Of a stretch of DNA of 64,000 bases, positions 37,229-62,018 are shown one piece after another. The notes under the pieces are model-generated. The model saw only the letters and a program-made list of their open reading frames with translations. It did not search any database and had not been told where the DNA came from. Positions within the stretch are counted from its first letter, which is position 1. Every line of letters starts with the position of its first letter. This DNA is from Brugia malayi (lineage: Eukaryota; Nematoda; Chromadorea; Rhabditida; Onchocercidae). Where the stretch lies: the NCBI RefSeq assembly GCF_000002995.4, contig NW_025062479.1, positions 1,943,721-2,007,720 on the forward strand. Reading direction: 5' to 3'. The translations under genes and the position numbers were made by a program.

Positions 37229-37350
37229 TCAAAATGAAGTTAATTCTTGCTGCCGCTTTTTTTCTACTTTTGCTAGCCATTCTGTGACTTTAAACAGATC
37301 AGAATCCTCTCTTAATTCTAAACTAATTAATATCATTATCTGAACAAATC
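37229..37350 (-). CDS. Orphan coding-like terminal exon
   Basis: On the minus strand, acceptors TTTTTATAG and then TTTGTTCAG precede an open segment ending in TGA at 37229-37231. It encodes LISLELREDSDLFKVTEWLA followed by KVEKKRQQELTSF. Codon and residue use (Arg, Glu, Asp, Gln, Trp) look like real coding rather than A/T noise. No matching upstream exon was found by eye in the AT-rich DNA to the right. It could be the last exon of a gene with a long intron, a relic, or chance. The family is not recognised. Confidence 0.35.
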
Positions 37351-37724
37351 TATAAAAATAAGAAAAAAAGGACGATGAAAATGCATCTATTTTTGTTCTG
37401 AAAAAATGTAAACTATTCATTAAACAATTTATTACTACGAACAGTAATACTAACATACAATAAACAAGCAAGATGATTTAACTGATAACAAAAGGCTAAA
37501 GAAAAAAAAAAAAAAAAAAAAAAAAACGAAAAACCTAAAATTTGTCAAAAAGCGAAAAGATAAACGAACAAATTATTGTTATTTACAGAGAAAACATATT
37601 CATATTCAAATATTTAACCAACAAATCCAATGTCTAATTTTTTTTTTGGTCAAATTATTGACTATTTCTATCCATACAACAATTTAATGATTAACGTCAC
37701 AATGTTATTGTTCAAATAAATAAA

Positions 37725-37765
37725 TCTCTCTTTCCCTCCCTCTCTCTTTCTCTCTCTCTCTCTCC
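37725..37765. repeat. CT-rich microsatellite
   Basis: A run of TCTCTC units with a few CCC/TTC interruptions, on the left edge of a locally GC-richer stretch (about 37900-38010). Confidence 0.8.
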
Positions 37766-37899
37766 ACTCCCCGCTTGTCCCTCTTCTCTGCTTTTCCCCT
37801 GAATAAAATCCGAACATAAAAAAATAAAATAAAAAAAAAAAATATAAAGTCCCGAGAAAATGGGATATCCCCGACGGATCAGTAAGCATTCGCAGAATA

Positions 37900-38010
37900 A
37901 CAAAGAACGTTCCCTCCCCCATCTTCCCACCATCTTCCTCTCCCAGCCGCAGCACGCAGGCCTCGTCGCTCGCGCTTCTTGCCCCTCCCTCCTCTCTAGC
38001 CCTCTCTATC
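37900..38010. other. GC-richer pyrimidine island in an AT-rich gap
   Basis: The plus strand is rich in CCC, CTCC and CGC (for example CCGCAGCACGCAGGCCTCGT at 37947-37966), unlike the AT-rich DNA around it. It may be a promoter or 5' UTR of an unseen gene. The minus strand is open here (up to 95 codons, 37668-37955) but the downstream part is low complexity. No function can be assigned. Confidence 0.35.
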
Positions 38011-38350
38011 AGTCATACTCTTTTATGGGTTTCTTTCGTTGCTTTTCCACGATTTATCTTTGTAAAATCAATATCTCGTATTGTCGTATACTAGTTTGTT
38101 TGAGACACAAATAGTGGTTGTATATTACTACTTAGAAGGTATACACGTACGTGTACATATATCTTTTAGAAAGTATAGGAATACATATATATATACGTAA
38201 CAAATATATTGAGCTTTCATTGATATCATTTATTTCATGTGACCGTTGCATATTACTTTTGTATCACGTTAGGAACAATCATATGCGACCAGCATGCAAG
38301 CAAGTTATCAGCATTTGTTATCATATAGTCGTTAACTATGTTATCATTTA

Positions 38351-41300
38351 GTTATCATACAAATAAATTAACAGTTCAGTATTTTCTTTGCTCTTATTTG
38401 TCCCCCATATTAGATGATACATTTTCTTATTTGCTTATCAACAGAACACACGGACACACACGACACATACATACACATTTGCGCCTTTTCTGGTCATATA
38501 GGTATAATGCAATACTTTTCCAATTACTATGTTGGAAGTAATCATATGTACGTAAACTTTTTATGCGAGATGCTTAATGTCAATTATCAAATTATTCCAT
38601 TTAATGATGTTATTGATAATTGGGATTATTTTATTAATCGTTTGTCTTCTTTTGAAGAACTATGATGTGGCCATTTGGCAGTGTGTAAATGAGCTGGAAA
38701 TGGTGTCAAAAGTTGAGTGAAAGACAAGTATGAAACGACATAAAATAGACAAAAAATAAATGAAATGTACTTATTTTATATTTCTACATTCGTTGCATTT
38801 GCTGTCGTATAGTGACCGTGTACCGCGTAATATCACGAACAGATAAATCAATCACAGGTGAACACCATACTGCAAGTGCATGATGCAAACCTATTATTTG
38901 TAAAAAAAATTGAGTGCTTTCCGGCATTTAATTTCAAGGGGATGTGTTGCAAGTGACTACATTTTTATCATTTTGGATCAGAAATTGGACTTTGTAAATT
39001 TCATTTTTTCATTTTGGATAAAAGTTTTGTTGCTATGGAAATAATCATAATGTATATTTCGTAATTTCTCTAAAATTATCTGTATTTGGATCATATCCTG
39101 TGATGCGCTTTTCTCGACTTTTCCTTGTATATCAGTGCTGCTCTTATAAAAACATATGTATAGTACCATTTCAGATGGATTATATTTCAGGGTCGAGTTT
39201 CGCAGCCAAAAGGATTGAACAGCTGATTCTGTTTTATTGCCAAAGGTTTTTGAACAACTCGATGAAGGAAAAAAATTCGATTTTGAATTATTTTGAGAAA
39301 AAAAAACAGCATTTACTAATGGGCATTGATAAGGTAGAAATAGTTTCGGGACCTTTCCATGGTCAGGTTTGACAAAGTGAAATTTTCTAAAAATTGCCTA
39401 CATCACTGTAACTTAAAATTGGTAAGGTTTGAAATTTCGGACTTACCTAACAAAGTGATAGTTTTCAAATTTCTCGGGAAATTTACTAATTTTTAGGTGA
39501 TTTTTAATGTTTTTTACCTGTCTCCTTTAAAAGGGTACTTTTTCTTCCAAAAATTTCGAGATGTAATTTCATCAATTAGAAAGTTCTAGATGTTCCAGTT
39601 AGCACACATTAGTGGTATTGATGTCTAAGGTCAATAATGATATGCAGTGAAATAACTGATCAAATCAAAATGTGGGAGTAGCAACTGATGCAGATAATTT
39701 TTTTTTTTCGCCCAATTATTCTTGAAATGAAAAATTCTTAAAATAAAGCAGGCATTCAGTTAACCAAAATCTGCAAATAGATTAATATTTATGGAAATTC
39801 TGAAATTTCAGTATTTTTCATTATTAGTGTCAAAGGTTTCTGAAAAATAGTTACACATAAGCAGTTACTTGTTCTATTTATGATCGTTGTCTGCCGGCGA
39901 TATTTGTACAAATTTCTGTGCTTCCATTTTATTACAAAAATTTTTAAACTGCTCCCTTAAAGAACTGAAGAATGTGTGAGAGTGGACTATTAATTTAATA
40001 TTACATATGATAATACGCAATGGTAGACAATTTTACATGAACAACGCAATAATCTTAACTTGTTTTAGAATATGATTGCAATCTATGTAAAAGATCAGTA
40101 AAATTACATGAATTTATTATTAATATTATCATTTCATTTTGCATTCATAATTTTTGAACTTTTTTCATTCCTGAATTACGTTTGAAATGATAATTTGCAA
40201 ATTTATGCAACTGAAAAAATATAAACGAGCACTACTACAGTGAGTGCAAGTCATTGAATGATTTAACAAATGAAAGGAAAAAAAAAAAGGAAAATAGAGG
40301 CAAACATGTACTTTTGCTAGATTTTTTTTTCTGGTTAAATAAAACGCTTTATTATAAATGATCCAATTTTATAAACGATATGTGCAATTTTTCAATTTTT
40401 CACCACCAAAACTGAGATCCTACCTAAACTTGATACTTTGAAACAATGTAACAGACTGTTAATATATGCTTTTGCTTCCAATATTTCATTTTGATTGAAA
40501 TTGAAAAATAGTAACAAGCATTTCGTTTTCATTTATTACAAACAGCAAACTGTGATATATAAGTCATTTTTGTTCAGTGTCGTTAGCTTATAATGCGTAA
40601 CAATTTTAAGATGGACAGGTGATGGTAATAAGCATACATAGTCAAATAAAATAGTACATTAATTGTTGTGTGTCAGTATGTCATGATTTTGACACAAATT
40701 TGAGATTAAATCACTTTTTTTTTTTTACTTTTTCATGTATTAAACCAATTTTTCTACCTATTCGTTTACTCGTTTAAATATTTTGCATTGTGAATTACAC
40801 GCAACAACAACTTTGCATCTTGTTTGGAAATTCCGGAAATATTTAGTGCTCTGTTTCTAACAACAATTGCCATTAAATATCTTCATGTCATGAGGACATC
40901 TTTTACGTCACCAGAAATTTCCGAATATGCAGCGAGAGATATTCTGAATATTATAAAATATCGAAATTTTGTTCGTTATAAATACACGGGTGTAATGAGG
41001 AGATTAATAATTGAAATAAGAAAAGGTAATTGATAAATCAAGCTAACCATGATAAAGAACAACAGAAAAAAAAGAATGATGATAGTAATAAATCATATAA
41101 ACATTCTACGGTCATTCAATTAGCATAGTTTTTTTGGGAATTATCTGTAAATTCAGAAAGTTTTAAAAACTTCTTTTGTAACGTTTTCAGGAATGCTCCT
41201 GATTTCGTCATAAATAATAAAAATTGATTTCCATTTAAAAAATGAATTTGCATATAAAAGGACAATATATTAAGGTAATTACTGATGCAGTGCTTTAAAT

Positions 41301-41451
41301 GCACTTTAATAGTTTCTTCGTATAAAAAACAGGATGATCGTGGTAGTCAATATAGTAATAGTAATACTGGTGTTATCATTAGTAGTGCTAATAACAAATA
41401 GAAATAGTAATAATTGACGAGAATAATAAATGGATTGGTAATAATAGTAAT
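38351..41451. other. Gap with a few orphan coding-like ORFs
   Basis: Mostly AT-rich non-coding sequence. Three plus-strand frames look slightly coding-like: 38414-38665 (ends NRLSSFEEL), 39191-39372 (preceded by the acceptor ATATTTCAG; starts GSSFAAKRIEQLILFYCQRF) and 40824-41033 (SPEISEYAARDILNIIKYRN, ending near the donor-like AAAAG|GTAATT). They cannot be joined into one gene and match no family I know, so they are recorded here rather than called as genes. Confidence 0.25.
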
Positions 41452-41549
41452 TGATAATAATAACAATAATAATAATAATATTAATAATAACAATAATAAT
41501 AATAAATAATAATAACAATAATAATAATAGCAATAATAATAATAATAAC

Positions 41550-41618
<69 letters not shown>

Positions 41619-41620
41619 TA
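41452..41620. repeat. (AAT)n microsatellite, about 170 bp, imperfect
   Basis: Long AAT/ATA trinucleotide run with occasional AAC and ATT interruptions. It creates spurious minus-strand open frames of Leu or Tyr only (41306-41680). Confidence 0.9.
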
Positions 41621-44600
41621 CATATAAACAATAATTAATGGCAAATAATAATAGTAATGGTAACAGTCATAACAAAACAATTCTCCCTCCCTTTACCTTT
41701 TCAAAATTTAATGGATTACTTTAAGATATTTTGCTCATTTAAGTAGTAGTTGTTATTTCGGGATCGTTTCACACGAAAAGCACATGGCAACGCGTCCCAC
41801 AAGAGCATACTTTCAATTACTTCGTCTTTTCAAAATTGCTTCTTATTCATTAAACGGATTCGTTTAGCTTTTATCAGTGCGTTATCATTCATTCTTTTGT
41901 AATATTTGTTATTCTTTCATCGTTCTTTTTTTTTTTGTTTTGATTTTTAAAAAATTTCATCCTACTTAGTTGGTGTTTTTTAACAACATAAGTTTTACTA
42001 CCAATATTACTACTATTGCTGCTACTAATAATAATATTACTACAACAACAAGTATTCCTACCACTGCTAATTTTGTTGATAGTAGTGTTTCATTTCTGTA
42101 TTAGTATCATCCATTTGTTTAATTAATAAGTCGGATTTTTTTTTTCTTAATGCTATTTATTGAGTAAGTTTTAGAGTAAGCAAAAAAGCATAACGTGATT
42201 AAAAAATTTTTATTATTTGTTGCTACGACAACAACATATTTTTCTCTCATTCTATAACACTTGATAAATTGTTATGTTCTTTTAAGACAAAAATAAGTCT
42301 CATTTATCATTTCCATGAAATAATTTTCATTTCTATATCATTTTATTTCTGTCCGTTAGTCATTTCATCACATATGCACTCATTTAAACTTTTAGTCACC
42401 CTTTCTTAACTAATGAGATATGAAAATAACAAATTTCTTCTTTTCTTTTTTTCCTTACTGCCATTTGTTGAGTAGGTTTTAGAAAATTTTTGGAATGATT
42501 TATCGTTAAATGGAAATCAATGCTTTTCTTTCCTTAATTCATTTCAAATCTTAGCCATCTGACTGATTATTTTTAGTGGAAAAAAAAAAGTGTATTATCC
42601 AATTTCAATATTCATTTATGCTATTTATCCTTTTCTATACTTTTGAAGTTATTGAATTATAAGATATTATGTATTTATCATTGTTATAAAAATTATTAAA
42701 TATCATACATGGTTATTGTATAAATACAAAAAAAAAAAAAACACCTTAAAATATCAGCTTACAAATCCATATTTAATTTCCATTTCAATTTGAATTTTCT
42801 TTTCCTAGTTTAAATGAATGTTACTAAAATTGAACTAAACAATATGATAAGTGATAAGAATTACTTTCACCCAATCATAAATTAATTTAAATACATCTTC
42901 ACTTTTATGCATCATCCATATTTTTGCTTATTTCAATTATCTATTTATGCTGTACTATTATTACAAATTAAAATTCTAATTATCTATTAATTTTCGAAAA
43001 TTTACTTATAATTTCAATTTTTAATTTATTTCTAAAATAAAATATTCCATAACAATAACAATTTTTTTTACTGGTACTACTAAATTATGGATACATCTGC
43101 CAAATCATTATTGCAACATTTGCTCATTTTGTAATTTGAAAAAAAAAGTTTTTTTTTTTACTTTTGTAAAATGCAAACAGTATAAGAAATAAAAAATTAA
43201 AAAGAACAAATAAATGAACGATGAATTTTGTGATATGTGCAGTAATTTATTTTAAAAAAGATTAATTGCAATCTAATTCAATTGAAAATTTTTCTCTAAA
43301 AAAAAAAAAAAAAACTAATAAATCAAATTTCTCTATTATTAACAACGATAATAATATGTGTTAAGCAAATTGTGTATAAGCGATTCAAGCAGAATAATCC
43401 ACTAATAACAACAATTATTATTTTTTTTTTGAAAAAATTCTGAAAATTCTTCATGTGTAGTACATTTGTAAAAATTATAAAAACTTGAAAGATTGAAAAA
43501 ATTAAAGTTGCTTAAACATAAATTTCAAATTCTAAAACTAAATCCAATACTACTGCTTTATTCAAAGATCACTGATTAAATTTAATATGTCTAAGTTAAG
43601 AATATTGAAATTTTGATATTAAATATCTATCACTAGATGTGATTTCGTATTTCTCAGTTTTAACATGCAAGTTATAAATGTTATTTGCAAATTGGGCATG
43701 AAACAAAAAAAAAGAAATTTTTACTATAAATTAATAAATTTTACAATGTTGATATTGATATTTTTTATAACAATAATAATGCATTAATAAGTATAGAAAT
43801 TCCAATTTTGATCAGCAAAAAAAAGAAGTAGGAGAAAGAATTCTTTATCAAAAAGTTTAACTGTTAAAGGTGGATTAAAATAAGTGAAGAATAAATGATT
43901 GTCATTTTTAGAAACTGATTCATTTTGTAAACTTATCCCTAATGCTAATATTGCAAAAAAATATTAATAACAATAAGCAAATTAAATTCGATCCAATGCT
44001 TGGAAAATATTTAATTTCACATCAATTTATTGCTTAGTTGTAAAGTTTTTTTTTTTTTTTTTATTCTTTATTAATTTGCCTTTTATATTAATTTATTTAC
44101 TTTTATTATTATTATTTATGTCATATTTTAATCTATTAGAATGCAATACAATGTAATACAAACATTTAATCAGTCATAAATAGTGCAAAATAAGTTTATC
44201 TACAACTTTCTTTCAAATATATCATTCAAAAGCACTTGTAATGGTTAATCGAATATGAGTATTGATAATAATTAAAATTATTAAAAGGATTTCAGTAAAT
44301 TGCTCGTTATATCTAAGCCTATTCAATTATAATTTCTTTTATTTTTTTTTTTTCCACTTTTTTCCATTTTTCTTTCCTTTCTATTGATATTATATGATTA
44401 TGCAAAAAAAAAAAGAAGAGAAGCAAAAAATATGTACATATGCCATAGTTTTAATTTTCGTGACAATATTTTCAAGGGTTGAAATTTTATTAATATTATT
44501 CCAAAATTAAAAATAAAAATTTTAATTAATTAGATATGAACTCTTTCTCTTTTTTTTTTCGTTCTTTTCCTTTTTGAAACTTATATTTGCTTACTGAATT

Positions 44601-45474
44601 GATATGATTCAGTTTTAATCTCTTCTTCAAATCATAGCAAGCAAACTTTTCTTCATTTCATTTCATTTATCTTCTATTTAGTTACTATATACATTCTTCA
44701 AATGATAATAATTAAATTTTTTTTCTTTTTATCAATTATAATTTTTATCTGAACTAATCTTTTCCAATGAATATTTGTTTAAGTTTTGTCTCGAATAATC
44801 TTTTCTAATAGATATTTGTTCAATTATTTCTTCTCATATTCGCTTATTTGTTTGTCAGTTGGTTATTGGTGATAATATTTTTATCATATAATGCCAGCTG
44901 ATTATCATATCCGCCTATCTCAATATTGTTCAATTTTAAACAATAATATTATTATATCACGTTTGTTTGTTCATATGATTTGATCACATTTCAAATGGCT
45001 CAAAATAAAAAACAAAAACGAAAAAAAAAATTTTTTATTTTTATTATTAAAGCTTTTGATAAATGTTTAAGTGCATTACTAAGATCGAAATGTATCAGAT
45101 TACAGTATGATCGTAAAATTTGTGAAAATAATATCAGTGATGAGAAATAAAAAAAAGAAAATGAAAAAAAAAAAAAAAGATATATATAAAAAAAAACAAT
45201 ACATAAAAAGGTAAAATTATTATAACTTTTTTTTTTTTTTTTTAAACATCTACATTTTGTATTAATATTGTATTAAATCATTTTATATTATATTAATATT
45301 TCACACTTTTCAAACTTATATTTTGTATTATTTATTTTTTATTTCATTTTTTAAATATATTTTTATATTGTATGTTCTTATTTTATATTATATATTTGTG
45401 TTTTATGCTTTTCTATATTTTTATTTTAGATAATATATCTACATTTATATTTTATGTATTTATATTATGTATTT
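41621..45474. other. Extremely AT-rich gap, no gene seen
   Basis: Contains many A and T runs of 8-20 bases and short AAT/TTA repeats. No open frame of useful length or credible splice-site series on either strand. Confidence 0.5.
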
Positions 45475-45930
45475 GTATTTTGATTATATTTTAAAATTAT
45501 AAGTATATAATTTATATTATGCTTCATTTTTTCTTTCATATTTGCATTTTATATAGTCCATTTACATTTTATGTATTTATATTTGATCATAATTTTAAAT
45601 TATATATTTACATTTCATATTATATATTTATGCTTCATATTTTTCTATATTTACATTTTATGTATATTTGATCATAATTTTAAATTATATATTTATATAT
45701 TACATATTTATGCTTTATATTTTTTTAGTACTTCCTTTTCACATGGTATATTTATATATTTATATTTAATTATATTTTTAAATTATGTATTTGCATTTTA
45801 TATTACATATTTATGTTTTATGTTTTCCAATATTTGCATTTTGTATAATACATCTATACTTATATTTTCTATATTTTTATCATACATTTATATTTGATTA
45901 CAAATTTTAAATTATTTATATATATATGTA
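45475..45930. repeat. Diverged AT-rich minisatellite, period about 85-130 bp
   Basis: The phrase GATCATAATTTTAAATTATA and its variants recurs near 45482, 45585, 45670, 45768 and 45896. Each is followed by TATTTAYRTTTYATATTAYATATTTATG-like sequence (positions only beyond this). Five unequal copies are visible. The overlapping 108-codon open frame at 45571-45897 is a by-product of the repeat. Confidence 0.6.
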
Positions 45931-48413
45931 TGTATATGTATATTTTGTATTATGTATTTATATTTTATATTGTATTTATATTTGATGTATTTCTATCTAA
46001 TTCATATCAAATCTATCAGATAAACAAACACAAACATACAACACTCTTAGACACGATAGAGTGCGAAATGATTTTTGTTGATTGTTACACGCCTCCAGTA
46101 ACTATTGTATGTTTTAAGCAAACGTTTATACTGATGGGAAAAGGATGGGTAGAAAGAAAGATACCCGAGAAAGTGGATGGGTAACATAGAACATTCACCG
46201 ACACATGCATATAGAGGGAGACATACAGAAACACACACTGTCATCATTTTATGTTCAGTGTTTGTGCAAAGACATGAAGCAATAAGCTTATAAATCAATT
46301 TTAAGCTTAGAATTTGTCTATTTCATTCTCATATTTGTCAATTTGAATAGGAAGCAGAAAAAAAAAGGAAAAAAAAAAAGGAGAAAAGAATGGAAAGTTT
46401 ATTAGTAATTGTTAAATTTTTATGTTAATGAATAAAATATTCATTTTAATTGCTAATTCTAATTGATTATCAGTAGTGATTAGAAAGAGAATATATTCGT
46501 TTACTTAATTAATTAATAATAATTTGAAAATAATTAGCATGATTAAATAAGTATTCTCTTCAATAGCAAATACATTTTACTCTCATCTCTCTCCTCTTCC
46601 TCTTAACTGATCTCTTTATTAATATGTTTTATTATAAAATAATAATTTTTATTAACTTTGCTAAGATAATTTTATAATAACTTCAGTTTAACTTTTATCA
46701 AATTACAATTAACTTATGTATTATGGGTAAAAAAAAAAAAAAAAATGAAACGACAAAGAATTCAAATAAAAATTTTCAAATTTTAATGACTTTGTTATAT
46801 TGATGGAAAAAAAAAAAGGAAAAAAAAAAACCTGATTTCATTCTATCCCATTGTAATTTATCATCATTTTTCTTTTCCATTGTGAAATGATTTTTTTTTA
46901 CCCTCAATTTACTTCATTATTTATGGATGTATGTATATTTATTTCATTTATTGCTAATCCTAATTCTACTTTCCCTTCAATTATGACTTTTCATTACACA
47001 TCAAATTTTATATTTATTATTTCTTAATAATAAACAAAGTTAAAATTAAAAATTTTTAGCAATAAAATTACATTTATTTTCTTTTTTTTTTTTTTGTCAC
47101 TTTTCTTCCTTACAATTATAGCATTATGTTGTATTTGTTATATGCGTTATTTTTGCTTCTTCATTTCATTTGTTCGCGTTTCTTTTGTACTCTATTTCAT
47201 CTGCTTTACTTAACAACCGTTTTTTGTAGGTATAATATAATATACCGATAATGAAAGGTACAAGAATACTTATCAGTTACTTTTAAATTTTTGAATCCTT
47301 AATTTTTAACTGCTCAATTTTACCGGTGATTTTGTTTTTACGTTTGTTTTCCGTCCTTTATCGCTTCCTCTATTTCTCTTTTGCTTATTAGTTAACAGTT
47401 TTCATCTTCTTCGCTCGACATTCAACAAATTCATTGTTATCAAATAATTTGTCGTAGTGTCATGTTGTCCTGTCTTTGCTGTGACTGCGCATTAAAATAG
47501 TTCTGAATACTTTCATAGATTCTGTATTGTCTACTAAAATCTAAAATTGCTGCATTTTTATTGATTATTTAACTGGAATTTTTGCACATTTGCAAATATT
47601 TCAATTCGTTTTCGTTAAAGATAATGAATTTAGCAAGAATAATTAACAAGTTAAATAAATAATTAGTAAAAATTAGATAAATGTGCAAAAATCTTTTCCT
47701 CCAAATTTAATTTAAATAATTGTATAAATATCTGTTATTATTGCAAAAATGGGTAGTGAAAAGCAATGTTAATGTTATCATATTTGAATATACGGTTTGA
47801 AATAATATAAATATTAATAAAAAGCAGAAAAAATTTAATGAATTTTAAATAAATCTCTAAACGTCATTAAAAAAAAAAGAAATGACAGATCTTGAAAACC
47901 ATTCATGCAGATTTTTTAATTACAAAACTTTTTACTATGTCCTTTTTTTCCGTTAATTTTCAATTTCATTCTTTTATATCCCTTAATTACATGAAATTTT
48001 TTTTCTTTTGCTCCTAGCTTTTAAATCTTGTGTAGTCCATTTCTAAGATTGATTACTACATATTTTTTCTTTGATCACTTATCAATTACTTATCAATAAT
48101 TGAACTGCATGCGGTATTTAATTATAGATGTGAAGCATTTTAAAATAATTTAGCACTTTGCTGAGTTATAAATCTCAAATCTGTCTATGCAAAAGTAATT
48201 TAATTAAATTGACCATATTTGTTTATCATTTCGTATAAAAGTGTCAACAGTCTTTACTTCATGATTCTTTTTAATCTCCTATTTTGTTCATATTTTTCTT
48301 TTTTTTTTTTTGAAAAAAAAAATGATTTTTGTTTTTATATTTTATTTTAATTTCCCTTTCGTTTTACGAATTACTGTATTAATTGACTTTTTTTTTTCAC
48401 TTTTGTTTTCCAG
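45931..48413. other. Upstream region of the flippase gene
   Basis: AT-rich DNA with homopolymer runs and no credible coding exon. It should include the flippase promoter. No TATA or initiator assignment is meaningful against this background. Confidence 0.4.
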
Positions 48414-48521
48414 TGTGTTTAATCAAGAAGTGAAGTGATTGACACGTGGTTGGCGGGCGGGTTGGCAGACGACAAAATTGCTGTCAATTCGGTACCATCA
48501 TATTATTAACTACGACAAACG
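48414..48521 (+). other. Probable non-coding first exon (5' UTR or trans-splice acceptor) of the flippase gene
   Basis: The segment is preceded by a strong acceptor (TTTTGTTTTCCAG) and followed by a donor (AAACG|GTAATG). It contains no ATG and is locally GC-richer, including a CACGTG E-box palindrome at 48443-48448. It joins to the ATG exon through the acceptor ending at 48801. In nematodes such an acceptor may receive a spliced leader; that part is inference. Confidence 0.5.
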
Positions 48522-48802
48522 GTAATGCTATACACTAGTTGCTTTATCATTAATTTATTGATTTTGTAAACAAAACTTTTTTTGACAAATTTCTAGCAAA
48601 TTCTTTATTTTTTTTTTAATTCGAATTTAATGTAGTTAATTAATGAATTAATTAATTCACTATTTTACAGCAATTATCTATGGTAGTATTTGAAAGTTTT
48701 CTAAATTATTAAATTATTTATTCCACATTTCATTTTCCTATCCAATATATATAAATAATTCGTTTAAAATTTTCATTTTCCTTCTTTTTTTCGCATTTTA
48801 GA

Positions 48803-60399
<11,597 letters not shown>

Positions 60400-60412
60400 A
60401 TTTTTCAAAGTC

Positions 60413-60418
60413 AATAAA
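60413..60418 (+). promoter_or_regulatory. Polyadenylation signal AATAAA of the flippase gene
   Basis: AATAAA begins 13 bases after the flippase stop codon and is followed by T-rich sequence. This would give a very short 3' UTR. Confidence 0.5.
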
Positions 60419-61991
60419 TTTTTTAAAAAAGTTGATTAGTCTATGTGCATCACTGGGTATTTTTGTCATCTAGTCTTTTTTTATCTCATGCTGTAATGTC
60501 CTGTAGATATTCCATTCTCTTCTTGCTCTTTGTTTTTATTTCTCATTCTGAGATCTGTGTGTTTTTGACATCTCTTAATCGAAATCTACCAATTTAACTC
60601 CTTCATTTTATGTTCCATCACACGTTCACCTTGAAAACAGTCATCTGTTTCGGGAAATCAAATTTATAGTTTCCAAGATGATGATGCACCTTGGAAAAGC
60701 TTAACTACTACTTTTTGTTGCTACCAATCTCAAGAACTGGTTTTTTTGATTTATTCATTAGGAAAGAATATTAAGTGATGTCATTCCTTCAATTTTGTTT
60801 CTTCTTGTAAGATTCATTGGAACTGTAACTTCTGCTCGTAAAAATCTGGTCTACAATAAATGTATAAAATTAAGAAAACACTTATATGCTATTAGAAACT
60901 AACATTCCCACCAAATAGTATGACCAAGAATTCAACAGAATGCCGTGCACATTTCAAGCGGTATACTTAAGTAATCTGTACGGATGGCTAAATGTCATCA
61001 CTTTGTCTAGTGTGCTTCGAGAAGTAAAACAATACATTTTACTATCTAAAAATACATGAGATACAAAAATTGACACAATTGGTTCACAAGTGCTAACTAG
61101 TACAATAAGTTATATACGCGTAATTCCGTATGTGCTAAGATCACCGGGATCAATATCATCGTGAAACAGAAAGTTTTATACTCATACATGCATTATCTAT
61201 GATAAGGTAAACAATATAACTAGTAAGAAAATATAATTTAAATTCATTAATCTTGGAATAACATTTGAAATAATGTACTGCATGATCTGGAAAATCTCGA
61301 AATACCTATCGATGAAACAGCACAAATAGGCAGTGTCTACTGACCTCGAAGAGAACACAAATAATTCCAAAGAAGTACTATATCAGTCTGTTTGAAACTG
61401 TTGATCCAAATATCCGTTTAACTGATATCGAATTTTAGCATCCATTAGAACAATCAGTTCATGGATGCGCAAATTCACGTGTGCCTGGAGATTAGCCGAC
61501 CAAAAACAAAACTCACCCTTACTTCGCAAATTCTATGCTATTACAATATTTTTTTTTTCTAATTAATAATTTCTTATTTCAACATCTAATCATCTAAAAC
61601 TGCCTGGAAATCACTGGACTCGAATATCTAAAATTTTAAAAATGTTGAAAATAACCAAGAAAATACTAATGAATTAATAAGTTGTACAGAAAGAGGATAT
61701 TCATACAATCAAATAAATTGTATTACAACTACATGAGCGAAAACATATGAATACGAATAAGTGACATAGTTTGAACTTGGAAATTTCTGAATCAGAAAAA
61801 CATAAATCGGAGAAATTTTAGAAACATTCATCAGTAGGAAGTATTTGATCTTATCCATGGAAACCGAAAAGCAAAAAAGTGCTGAAAGTGTACTGAAATT
61901 ACATGATTTGAAGTACTAAATTTACACTTCATTTTTTATAACATTAGATGGCTGCACAGTCAAACTTCCGATTCTGACCAAAAATTTTGTG
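60419..61991. other. Region between convergent flippase and synaptojanin genes
   Basis: No credible exon, repeat array or RNA gene was found on either strand. It may contain longer alternative 3' UTRs of either neighbour. Confidence 0.45.
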
Positions 61992-61997
61992 TTTATT
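61992..61997 (-). promoter_or_regulatory. Polyadenylation signal (AATAAA on minus strand) of the synaptojanin gene
   Basis: TTTATT on the plus strand reads AATAAA on the minus strand, 21 bases past the synaptojanin stop codon. A short 3' UTR is implied. Confidence 0.4.
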
Positions 61998-62018
61998 AAT
62001 AACTTAAGCAAGGAAAAA

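Noticed and set aside
41306..41680. Leu-only and Tyr-only open frames of 94-124 codons on the minus strand
   Set aside because: They are direct translations of the (AAT)n microsatellite.
45571..46184. Phe/Tyr/Ile-rich plus-strand open frames of 96-108 codons
   Set aside because: They fall on the AT-rich minisatellite and have no splice or start support.
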